Positions 48,001 through 57,584 of a DNA stretch of 64,000 nucleotides are shown piece by piece. Made by a program: the position numbers and the translations under genes. Source of the DNA: Vitrella brassicaformis (lineage: Eukaryota; Sar; Vitrellaceae); NCBI GenBank assembly GCA_001179505.1, contig CDMY01000317.1:60089-124088 (forward strand). Direction: 5' to 3'. Numbering within the stretch: position 1 is the stretch's first letter; every line of letters starts with the position of its first letter. Under the pieces are notes generated by a model that saw nothing but the letters and a program-made list of their open reading frames with translations, did no database searches and had not been told where the DNA came from.

Positions 48001-49425
48001 GGAGGAATGAGGGTGATGCGTGTTTTCTCGTCAGGGCAGGTGTCTCGTGGGGAGCAGTCGGATGACGCTCTTCGCCCCGTCGCTGGCGACCCATCCAGCG
48101 GCCCACATCGGTTCTCCCTCGTCGAATCACTTCGACCTACAAGTGGTGTGGACCTGTCCTCCGTGTCCCACGAGATGCAACCAGAGAAAGGCGAGCCACT
48201 GCCCGCACGGAAGAGCTTCTCGAAAACGGAAAGGGAACCGCACACACCGGCCCACTCTGCATCGGCGGCCATGTCTCAGCTCCCCCTTCTGCCTTCAAGC
48301 GAGTTCCCTGCCGCGATTGCCCATGAGATCGACCTGATTGTCAACCGCACTGTAAGACGGCTCCAGTATGTCGAATGGTCGGGCTGGAAGCTGCTCCGCG
48401 AGGTGCTCAAGCGCGATCACCCAGTATTTCGGCTCTTCATCGTTTCTCCCGTGCACACCTCCGTGCAAAGATGCCTCATCTTCTCGTCGCACTACCTCGG
48501 CACTCTAACCGCTGCAGCGCTCTTTTTTCGGACAGACAGCTGCGAAGGTCATGGCAAATCGCTGGAGCGCGAGGAACTTATAACACTTCATCTGCCCGGG
48601 GGTGCAACATGGCGTCTTCTGGCCCGTTCTCTTGTCGTCCTTCCTTCCGTCCTTCTGCTCTCGATGCCCATCCCCTATGTGCTCCACCATCTGTTCAAGA
48701 AGGGGATTCCCACAGTAAAACCGACAACGCAGCCCGCGAGAGAGCAAGACAGCAGCAAGGACCACCAGGCGAGTGAGGAAGCATCCACGACAGCAACAGG
48801 GCGCCGCAGCTCCCTCCTCGCCACTCTCCAAGATATGGCGGGCTATGCATTTGGGTGGCAACAGGCCAGCGCAGCTAGTAGGAGCACATATCAGAGCGCC
48901 GGGCGCGGGAGTGTACTTAGCTCTGGGAGCAGTAATCGCCGCAGCACGGCCGTGAGTGACGTCATCGGTTGGCATGCAGGTATGTTCCCCTTTGAAGCCA
49001 AGCTCAGAAAACTCGCCGTGTGGCGGCGCAGAGACATGGCGGGATACGTTTTGGCCGCGACCTTCTGCTCTCTCTGTTTGTACTATCTTGTTTTGTTTGT
49101 CTTCTCCATGGAGAATGATCATCGTGACTTCGTAAATGCGTGCATTATCGAGTCCATCAGTGAGGTAATCGTGTGGCCTCTTCTGAAGTTCTTTGCTGTC
49201 TTCACGGTCTTGTTTTCTGTCATCCGTTCTCCTGCGCTTGATGGCTTCATCTGTGTGTTTCCTCGCCTTTTGGACTTCTCTTGGTGTGCTGACCATGGCA
49301 ATAGCTCGTCGGCCAGCGAGTTGGCAATTCAGCTGCACTGTGTGGCTGACACTGATGTGGTTGCGTGGGGTGTTATGAGCTATGCTGCCGTTCGCGTGGT
49401 GGAACACAACAGGAAGAGAGAATAG
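42026..49425 (+). CDS. Polycystin-1-like membrane receptor: C-type lectin, PAN-like, GPS, IQ motif, about five membrane helices
   Basis: Starts with a signal peptide (MRLWRCAISLVIAVTASW) in exon 42026-42098; next exons 42163-42386, 42451-42546, 42645-42702 and 42764-43006; later boundaries not all fixed. Order: C-type lectin domain (about 42250-42990; AHLVTVSDPSESVW, EYDCAAVYF, FICEVEP); beta-sandwich segment (43058-43310); PAN/apple-like Cys cluster (about 43370-43565); Ser/Thr mucin-like stretch (44170-44430); GAIN-like region ending in a GPS motif (LTCGFWDETNLTWSTQGC then CSCTHLSSFSVL, 45774-45990, split by an intron); first membrane helix (46060-46115); a basic cytoplasmic region with an IQ motif (FIIQRCWRRTVRCRR, 47560-47610); helices near 48465, 48610, 49035 and 49165. 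The last resemble polycystin-1 TM2-TM5. No PLAT domain and no channel part follow. Probably a ciliary or surface receptor. Confidence 0.7.
42622..42644. repeat. Perfect 8-bp-arm hairpin at a splice acceptor
   Basis: CTTCGCGA and TCGCGAAG flank a 7-nt loop, and the second arm ends exactly at the AG used as acceptor of exon 4 of the polycystin-like gene. The inverted repeat is visible directly; a role in splicing is speculative. Confidence 0.5.
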
Positions 49426-49529
49426 AGATTCGGTCAGCAGACAGCAGACAGTCATTCTTGTCATGTTCATATTCAGGTGATCCACGAACACTGCTCAAAA
49501 ACCCTTCTCATGCAATTGACGTACGTGTC

Positions 49530-50125
49530 TCACGACTGAGTGATGGGGTTGGGTTTCGACTCGTCCAAAAAGATGCGGATCATCAGGAAATAGTACGGTT
49601 TCTTGCCGTCGTGGGTCATCCATGCGTGCGTGTCTGATGGATCGATCAGAGAGACAAGGTACACATCTACAGCCTGAGACATTCCTTCATGACGTTTCCT
49701 CACCGGCATAGAAGCCATGTTTTTGCAGCAGCTCGTTGGCCTGGGGCAGCCATTCTCTGTCCAGCTCGTATTTGGCCGTGTGGACGTCTGGGCACCCTGG
49801 CCCCCCGCAGTCGCACACCGTTTCCACGCCGTCGACCACTTTATTGGCTTCTGGTAGGAGTTCCTTCTCGAATCGTTGCCCCACCGGTCCCCAGGAGGGA
49901 TGCCTCACGCGATATGCTCGGTAGCAGCAACGGTGGACGTGGAACCTGGACACAAAGAGGAGAATGAAAGAACACACACCCAAGTCGTAGGCCGTCAAAC
50001 TCTCGGCGTCTCTGTCGGGGAAAATTCTCTTGTATACCTGTCATGGCAGCAGCATTTGGGGTTGGTGCCCATTGCACCTCCCAGCCACGTATCACAGCAG
50101 GGGTGGTCATAGATCTGCATCGGAT

Positions 50126-50176
<51 letters not shown>

Positions 50177-50303
50177 CCCTTCCCCTTGACCGGCTGGCAG
50201 CTGACCAACGTTGACTTACGTATACGCCTGCATGTGGCCCTTTGGGGCTCAACGGAAGGCAGCCAGGACCGCCGCCGCACGTGCAGCCGTTCGTACAACC
50301 CAT
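49530..50303 (-). CDS. Cysteine-rich small protein, 168 aa, unknown
   Basis: Four exons: 50303-50220, 50114-50038, 49945-49704, 49633-49530. The protein opens MGCTNGCTCGGGPGC, an N-terminal Gly-Cys that could be myristoylated or palmitoylated, then has Cys clusters (HPCCDTWLGGAM; KCCCHDRY; HRCCYRAY; CDCGGPGCPD), about 16 Cys in total. The last exon (THAWMTHDGKKPYYFLM) looks globular. An in-frame stop lies just before the ATG, which fixes the start. No signal peptide or membrane helix. I do not recognise the family; the paired Cys suggest metal binding or disulfides. It is divergent from the TPR gene and convergent with the polycystin-like gene, whose stop is only 104 bp away. Confidence 0.68.
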
Positions 50304-50521
50304 AGAACACCGTCACACACGTTCTCGAAGAACAGCCGAACGGGAGATTCGCTGAAAGGGAAAAGTGGGTGACCCACAAGAGCGGACGAGGCAGCTTTTG
50401 ACTGCGAACCGTTTGTTGACCGTTGAAACTTGCCAATGAGCTCGCAAGGATGCTGCGCCGGTGTGGATGGCGGAAGGTGTGGACACGTGTGTTCGTCTTT
50501 GGTTTGGAATAAGGGCACGAG
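50304..50521. promoter_or_regulatory. Divergent promoter with AGCTCGCAA element
   Basis: The 218-bp gap between the Cys-rich and TPR genes carries AGCTCGCAA at 50439-50447, about 75 bp before the plus-strand ATG. The element is identical in core to those at 14144, 24319 and 24332. Confidence 0.45.
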
Positions 50522-52594
50522 ATGGCGACTCTTTCCTCCATCCAAACGCAATCTGATCCCCTCTTCTCATCCCCTCCGCAAGCAGCCGCCGCCTCCGTCA
50601 ACAGGCACTCATCGCTCCCCTCCCTCTCCCCCTCCCGCAGACCCCCACAAGCACCTCCCCTCGCCTCCCGAAAGACCAGGGCCCTCCACAGCCAGGCGCA
50701 CCCGTTGGCCCTGCTGGAAGATGCCCGCTCTGGCTTCCTGGGCAAGCTTGAGACCGGCTCGAGGGACTTCAGGGCGCTCGATGCCGCTGTGCACCCTATG
50801 GTTCGTGCTTGCGGCCTCTGGTAATGGTTTCATGATGTGTTTGCTTTGTTTGGTTGATGCAGGTGAATGAGCCCCAGCGGGCGCAGACACCGTGGAACTA
50901 CAACAACCCCTTCAGACGGTCTGAGCTGGAGAAGAGGGTGGAGGGGCCGAGAGCTGCCACCAAGTCAGTGTCGCCACCAAAGTCACCAGATGGACAGACG
51001 CCGTACATCAGGAGGATAAGAAAGTACTGCGACGGGAGAAAGAGGAACGAGACGAAGCATATTCATGTTTGCTGTGGCTGTCAGGAGGGCGCAGGATCGT
51101 TTCCATGGCGGTCTCCGCAGCGCCAGGAATCAGCTGGCTGACCTGAAGATGCTCGCAGAGACAGCCAAGAGGTGCGAACTAGGCAGAAGTGATGCGGTTT
51201 TGATGGATTTGTGTGTGTCTCAGGGGGGGAAGGCTGGAGGCGGCAGGGCAGGCGTATTACAAGATGGGAGTGGTCCTCGACAATGAGGGCAGCTACGACC
51301 AGGCCATCAACAGCTATACCGACTTCCTCAATGTGGCCACTGCTGAGGGGGACAAACAGGCTCAGGCGCTTGCACACAACTGGTGGGCAGAACTGGTGGG
51401 CAGAAAAGGCGCACGGGGGAGATGCGATGCGTGTCATTGTTGGCTTATGTTGCCACACACGCAGCCTGGGCATTTGCTACTATCGCATGGGTGACTACGA
51501 CAACGCCATAACGCACTATAACAAGCACCTGCAGCTTGCAGACGACCCCGGCAAGTTCATCGCCCACTCAAACCTGGGCATCGTCTTCCAGAACATGGGT
51601 ACAGGGGTCAGACAGACAGATGGACAGACACACCCATGTCTCACCCACCCGCTCCTCGGGCATGGATGTGGGCGTGCTCATCAGGTCTTGCTGAGCACGC
51701 GGCCATCCACCACCAGCATGCGATAGAGTATGCGCACAGGCTGCAGAGCAAGACTGCGCAGGCTGTGGCTGTGGGCAACCTTGGCCTTTCCTCATTCACA
51801 CAAGGGTAGGTGGACTGGACTGGCCAGTGCAAACAACAAAGAAAACAACCAGCCAGCCAGCCAGCCAGCGCATGCTCTTCCCCTGTTCTTCCTTTCTCAT
51901 GCAGTGACTACAACACGTCCCGTGTGTGTCTCCAGTATCACCTCAAGAGCACCGGTGCCCCCCAGCAGCCACTCGTGACGGCTCTCATGCCCTACAGGCC
52001 GATCAGGACCCTCTCCCCCCCACCAACCGTCGCACCTCCCAACCCAAAACATCAGACGCAAAGTAAGTAGCGGGAGGATCGATAATGTCTCTTTGACGGC
52101 TGTGTCTTCCATTCATTTCGTGTTCATTCATCCAGTGGCGGCTCACACTCAGCTGGGGAGGGTGCTGTGTCAGGAGGGGAAGCTGGAATCCGCTGCTGAT
52201 CACTTCCACAGGTAAAAAAGAGAGGGCTCCTCAGACACATTTCTGCTCATGGGGGTTTTATGATGGTGTGTGGTGCAGGGCCCTTGAGCTGGGGAAAGAG
52301 GTCAAAGACAAGGAAGCGGTGCACGAGATCAAGTCATCCATCGGTACAAGATATAAAGCGGGATTGTCTCGTCACTGGTTGTCCGTCGGTTGCCCTGTAT
52401 GTCACCTAGGTGTGGTGTTGGGCAGGGTGAACTTCGATGAGTATCGACAGCGGCTTCTCTCCCAAGTTTTGGACCTCAAGGAAGGTGGGTGCAGGCGGCA
52501 AGGCGGCGTGCTCATGTACGCACGGATGTGTGTGTATGCAGACCGGCGGAACTCACATGGGAACGATAGACGGCTGCCTGCGCTCATGCTGTGA
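50522..52594 (+). CDS. Tetratricopeptide-repeat protein
   Basis: Eleven exons: 50522-50800, 50863-51023, 51085-51171, 51224-51382, 51465-51598, 51685-51805, 51905-52062, 52136-52211, 52279-52343, 52410-52484, 52542-52594 (455 aa). Residues 1-170 are Ser/Pro/Arg-rich. From about 176 there are several TPR units: GQAYYKMGVVLDNEGSYDQA, CLGICYYRMGDYDNAITHYN, NLGIVFQNMG, VGNLGLSSFTQGDYNTS, QLGRVLCQEGKLESAADHFH. A Pro-rich insert interrupts the array at about 345-375. TPR superhelices bind partner proteins. The spacing and the tail of single helices resemble TTC29-type ciliary proteins, but this is only a resemblance. The short C-terminal exon is the least certain part. Confidence 0.78.
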
Positions 52595-53048
52595 GGTGTG
52601 TGTATGTACCGGTACCTATGCGTTGTGGGTGAGGGTCACTTGCTATGCTTGCTATCTTGCTGGATTACACATCTTTGCGCTGCGCTCTCTTGCTGCGCTG
52701 CCACACTGACTGACTTGCTTCTATTCTACACACATACCAGCATGCAGCTGTCTGTACATCACCCAGTCGGCCGACGTCTGGTACACCTGTGTACGTCATT
52801 CATCCAAACACACACTTCTGACTGTCACACTCTGACTGTCTCGGTAACCACACACGCGTCGACACTGCAAACCAGAAGTAGGACTTTTGTTTCACAGAGG
52901 AATCGCATCCCCAGCTGTGCCAGCACGACCAGAACACGAAGCAATCTAGCTGTGCCAGAATACGATACACCACTGGCGATTTGATGGGGATTCGGAAACA
53001 CACGCACACACACCATATCGTGATTGTCTGCCCGGCGCTCCCAGTCAC
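52595..53048. other. Spacer between TPR and BTB-TLDc genes
   Basis: 454 bp with no supported gene on either strand. It holds two copies of AGCTGTGCCAG at about 52912 and 52950. Both neighbours are on the plus strand, so it should contain the TPR 3' UTR and the BTB-TLDc promoter. Confidence 0.4.
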
Positions 53049-55485
53049 ATGCAGGCGTCCTCATCGACAAGCAGCAACCACACGGCAGACACCACGAGTG
53101 GCGGCGTGATGCAGCTCAATGTCAGCGGGTACGTCATGGCCTTCCCGAGTGCGGTGCTGCTGCGCGATGGGCTGCAGGACACCTGCCTGGCGGTGCTGCT
53201 TCATCGGTTCGGTGACTGGATGCACAAGGACGCCGACGGGACGATCTTCATCGACGCAGATCCCCTCTACTTCATTTGGTGAGGGACGCATGCAGTCAAT
53301 GACACTCATTCACTCACTCGTTGCTTCACTGTTGTATGTCTGTCTGTCTGTGTTTGTGTGTCAGGTTGGCTGAGAAGCTGACCCGTTTGAAGCATGGGTG
53401 GGTGGACGAGATCGAGATCTTCGACGAGGGGCCGCACATCACCTTCTACCACGACATTCTCTTCGCCACGTCGCCCATCGACATCGACGGACAGCCCGGG
53501 GCGATGCTCAAGAGATTCATGGCCATGATGGGCGCCTTCATCAAGTCGTCCATAAAGGGCGGCAGCGGCGGGAAGGAGGTGCTCAGTGTGACTGTCGACG
53601 GCCGCACAGTGGCGACCACCGACGCCACGCTGGCCGACTTCGACACACTCAACGACAGATTCACCAAGTGAGTAGGGAGGCACACAGGAGGGAGGAAATA
53701 GGGATGTGCCGTCGTCTCATCGGCTTCTCTCGTCCCCTCTCTGTTTCTGATGCAGGTATGGCGGTGCTCCCATCGTCGATGTGTCTGCACACCACATCGA
53801 CCTGTGAGCACCCGGACAACCACCGAAAACTAACAGCAACACAGAGCACCTGTGTGTTTCTGTGTCCAGTATCGTTGACTTCGCTCGTCGCTGCCGCCTG
53901 TCCCCCGATGGGGCCGTCGTCCCGCCGCCGACGTGTGCCGACGAGGACGAGCTGCTGCGTGTGAGTGACATGTACGGCGTGCTGGAGGCCATGTACCCCA
54001 ACATACTCGCCAACGACGCCGTGCAGATGCTCCTCGGCATGACGGGGAAGAAAGAACCGAACAGAACCTGCCTCTACAAGTGAGAAATGGCAAAGCAGGG
54101 AGGGCAGCGTGTTATGCTCTACGCGATCGTCGCATGACTGTGTGTGTCTGTCAGGAGTGCGCTCCACGGTCATTTGTATGAGAGTCTGATGCAGCGTGTG
54201 ACGGGCCGCAGCGGTCTCCTGTTCGTCATCAAGTGCGACGAGACCAACACCATCGCAGCCTTCGTCGACGCACAGCTATACCTGCCGTCCGACCCCACAC
54301 CCGAGTTGCACTTTTGGTGCCCCGTGTCGCTGTTTTCGGTTTCGGGTGCGTTCGAGGAGGGCATCACCAAGATCGAGCTGCCCCAGGCCGAGCAGTATGT
54401 GGTGGTTGCGGGCACACACAGGGCGCTGAAGGCCCTGTTTGGTTGGACGCCGCTCGGCATGCTTTCCATCGCTGGCGGCCGCTTGTGGATGGGTCGTGAA
54501 CTGCGTGGCTCGACTGCTGACCTTCACAGGTGCCGACAGTGGGTGGAGAAGGAGGAGCTGCCGGCCGACAGGAAGTTTCTGGCCAAGACCATCACCAGCG
54601 AGGACGCCAGCCTCTGTGGCGCTGAAGACTACTACTTCACAGCCGAGCGGTTGGAGGTCTTCCAGGTCAGTCAGAGGTCAACCAGAGAGCACACAAGGGC
54701 GGGCCTGTGGGTATCATGACATCCTTCTTCTCTCTCTGTCCTGTATGGTGCTGTGCAGGTGTGGAGCGCTGTGCCGCCCGACCCCATCCTGTCTGCGGCG
54801 GGCCTGCGGGCACTCGTCGACGCGACCGGCATGACACACGCGACACCACAGCTCCTCTACAAGTGAGTAACCGAAAACAGGGAGACTGTTTGTGACTCTT
54901 CCGTGTGTATCTGCCTGTCAGGGCTGAGCGTGACGGGTGGGAGCACGACGCCATGCTCAAGAATGTTGGCGTCGCCACCGACCTCCTGCTGCTGCTCAAA
55001 GACCTCAGCGGTCCCATCATCGCCTGCCACATCGAGGGCGGGCTCACCCCACCCCCCAACCCCACTCGAGTGGCGAAGAGCTCCTGTGCCGTGTCGCTGT
55101 TTTCGGTGTCTTGTGCGTTTGAGGGCGACGGCATCACCAAGATCGAGCCGCTGAATGACGAGCAGTCTGTCTGGGTAGCGGGCACACGTGGGGCGGTCAA
55201 GAACGTCATGTGTGAGCCGGCCGGCAAGGTGTGCATCGGTGAGATGATCCATAAGGCGCCCGGCCGCCTGTGGCTGGGATTTGCCGCTGCCGACCTTCGC
55301 CGGTGCGCTCAGTGGCTGCTGAAGGACTGCCTGCCGGCCGGCAAGAATTACATCGGAACCATCGACAACCAGAGTCGCGCCAGCCTGGCCTCCGACATTC
55401 GCTTCACCCTCGCCGATTTGGAGATCTACACACTGCAGGTTAGCAAGGAGGAATGAACGAATGAATTCGTCTCTTCGCCTCCCCG

Positions 55486-55517
<32 letters not shown>

Positions 55518-55690
55518 TGTGTGCGTGTGTGCAGCCGTCTGCTGGCGAGTGCCGTCGCCTCGATGATGACCTCGAGCAGCCCGTGACAGCTTTTGAGGGA
55601 GGCAGAGGAGGCCGACAGGCAAGGATGCGTGTGTTCTGGAGAAGTGTCCGTGGTGCGCTGAGGTGTGGGTCATCGTGCACACAAGACTAG
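53049..55690 (+). CDS. BTB(T1)-TLDc-TLDc protein
   Basis: Eight exons: 53049-53278, 53365-53667, 53756-53803, 53870-54079, 54155-54665, 54759-54862, 54922-55438, 55535-55690 (692 aa). Residues about 22-90 fit a BTB/KCTD tetramerisation domain (LNVSGYVMAFPSAVL, DADGTIFIDADPLYF). Two TLDc domains follow at about 245-434 and 450-641. Each has the pattern FVIKCDETNTIAAFVDAQLY or LIIAC-type strand, then VSLFSVSGAF / VSLFSVSCAF, ITKIE, and a final AEDYYFTAERLEVFQ / FTLADLEIYTLQ strand. The two halves are clearly related internally. TLDc proteins are linked to oxidative-stress resistance and V-ATPase regulation in animals and yeast; BTB-TLDc combinations are expanded in some alveolates. Role here unknown. 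The last exon is low complexity. Confidence 0.85.
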
Positions 55691-56171
55691 AGATGGTGCA
55701 CACATACATCCATACATCCATCTGACTCACTCGTTTTTCGGCGGTCTGTCGGTGTCTATATGTAGAAACAGTCTCGATTTATCCCACATGGGATATCGAT
55801 GGCGGATGCACTGCATTATATGTGCATGTCCTGGAAAGAAGGAAGGGCTCAGACTGAAATGCCGTTCCCACGCTTTCTCGCTGTATGTGTTGGTGTACAG
55901 CATGGCGGGTGGTGCATTGGAGCGACCATGGCGTTCTCTCGGTGTGTATATATATTTTTCGCGTCCACCAATGCGTGCCGTGTGTGGCCCGGCACGGTTT
56001 TGGATCATGCAATCATATACGTACGTCTGCAAATGGCTTTGTGTGTGGCGACACAGTGATTGAATCGGCCTTCGCACAAAGCAAGCATCGCGCATCGTCT
56101 TGACTTGAGCCCCACGATTGCCGTCAATTTTTGAGTTGCGCGCTCAATCGAAAGTAGGTGACGCCAAGGGG
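55691..56171. other. Spacer upstream of STN1-like gene
   Basis: 481 bp without a supported gene. It contains the second copy of the dispersed 64-bp repeat at 56049-56111 and a TATATATATTTTT stretch near 55946-55958. Confidence 0.4.
56049..56111. repeat. Dispersed ~64-bp repeat, copy 2
   Basis: Near-identical to 28182-28245 and in the same orientation. It ends 60 bp before the STN1-like ATG. Confidence 0.7.
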
Positions 56172-57267
56172 ATGCATCGGCGCAGCAAGGCCTCTTCGGG
56201 CAGCAGGCGAGGCGTAGTAACAGCACATCCACCGGTTGACTGGCCCGGCTACTGCAAGCTGCCCATCTCGCTGCGGCTGTGCCTCGAGAAGCCTGCCAAC
56301 GGACCTACCGGTTCAGGTGAGTGGCAACGAGGTGCGCAACACCATAGATCTCCTCCTTGTGCATGTTGTTGGTTGTCATGTCAGGCAGCGACAAGTCGGA
56401 GATCCTCGAGTATGGGCGGCTGTCGACGCAGAAGGAGACCCACGGCAGGGCCTTGCGGATCACGAGTGCGCACGTGCAGGGCGTCGTCGTGGAGGCGCGG
56501 CCCAAGAGCTCATTCCTCCTCGTCAGGAGTATGCAATGCACCCGTTCACCTCACCACGCACACACGGCCAAGGAGGGAGAGAGCAGTTTGTGTGTCGCGT
56601 CAGTTGACGACGGGACGGGCATCGTGGGCTGCATGCTTTGGCATAACCCGCCTCCAGTCTCCGAAGGAGCGAGGGACCTGATTGAGTGCGGTGGTACCGT
56701 TCGACAAAAGGTAATGGGGGAGGGATTGGGGCGATGTGCACGTTGAAGGCTTTCGTGAGTGTGGCACTGTTCTGTGTGTTCCGTTTCAGCTGCTGGGGAA
56801 GTTTGTGTCGGTGCGAGGGCGGCTGAGGCGGAACTGGAAGAACGACGGGGAGAGGGAGATGAACATACAGGAGATCGGTCAGCGCAGGGAGTTCTCAATT
56901 GAGCTTACAGTCACCATCATCTTTTCACCTCCCTGTCATGTCTGCAGGCATCCTGTCTGACCCCAACGCCGAGACGCTGTGGATGCTCGAGCTGTGTCAG
57001 GCAGGTACGTCCACGCAACGGACAGACACTGATGCGACCATCCCTCCCTCATTGACGCACCCATTCCTGCCTGTGCCCTCCGGTTTAGCCAAGGAAATTG
57101 CCCGCGCCACTGCGCCCGATGGCGACCCGCCTCCCTCGAGTAACGGGGATGGCATAGTATCCGAGCTGAAGGAGGTGACTGTGGAGCGTGGGATGGCGCG
57201 GCTGCTGGGGCCCGACGACGAGGGGAGGGGTGGGGTGGGGGAAGAGAGCATGGACGTCGTGTTATGA
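56172..57267 (+). CDS. STN1-like OB-fold protein (CST telomere-capping complex)
   Basis: Six exons: 56172-56316, 56385-56528, 56604-56710, 56790-56877, 56948-57004, 57089-57267 (239 aa). The OB-fold spans about residues 55-175: a strand with ITSAHVQGVVVEARPK, then IDDGTGIVGCMLWHN (STN1 has VDDGTGVI-C-CWK), GKFVSVRGRLRRNWKNDGER, EMNIQEIGILSDPNAE and WMLELCQ. This order and the DDGTG...CxxW signature fit STN1/RPA32-type single-stranded-DNA-binding folds, with STN1 the best fit. In CST, STN1 pairs with TEN1 and CTC1 to protect telomere ends and recruit polymerase alpha. The usual STN1 C-terminal winged-helix domains are not present; the tail is short and acidic. RPA2-like or nucleic-acid-binding OB protein is the alternative. 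Confidence 0.68.
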
Positions 57268-57584
57268 AGGGAGTGCGTTAATGGTATGGAAGGTGTCTGT
57301 CGGCGGGCAGTGGGTGCCTCATCTCTGCCAGCCGTTCGTCAGCAGATCTCCTGTGGACGGTGGCAGTCCGCACCGCTCACAGCAGATGTGCTGTAGAAGG
57401 TGAAGCAAGAATGGGCGCGCCAGCGTTACGCTCAATCGCAATGAGTCGGTTGTCTCTGTCTGTCTGTCCGTCTGTCTGTCTGCCCCCCTCACCCAGCCAT
57501 ATGTACATCCATCCATGTACCAATTGCAAGAGAATGAGCGGCTTGCTACACACGTGTGGGACGCTCAGTCAGTCGGCAGCTCTG
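57268..57584. other. Short spacer between convergent genes
   Basis: 317 bp containing a (TCTG)n run near 57451-57480. It presumably contains the two 3' UTRs; nothing else is visible. Confidence 0.4.
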
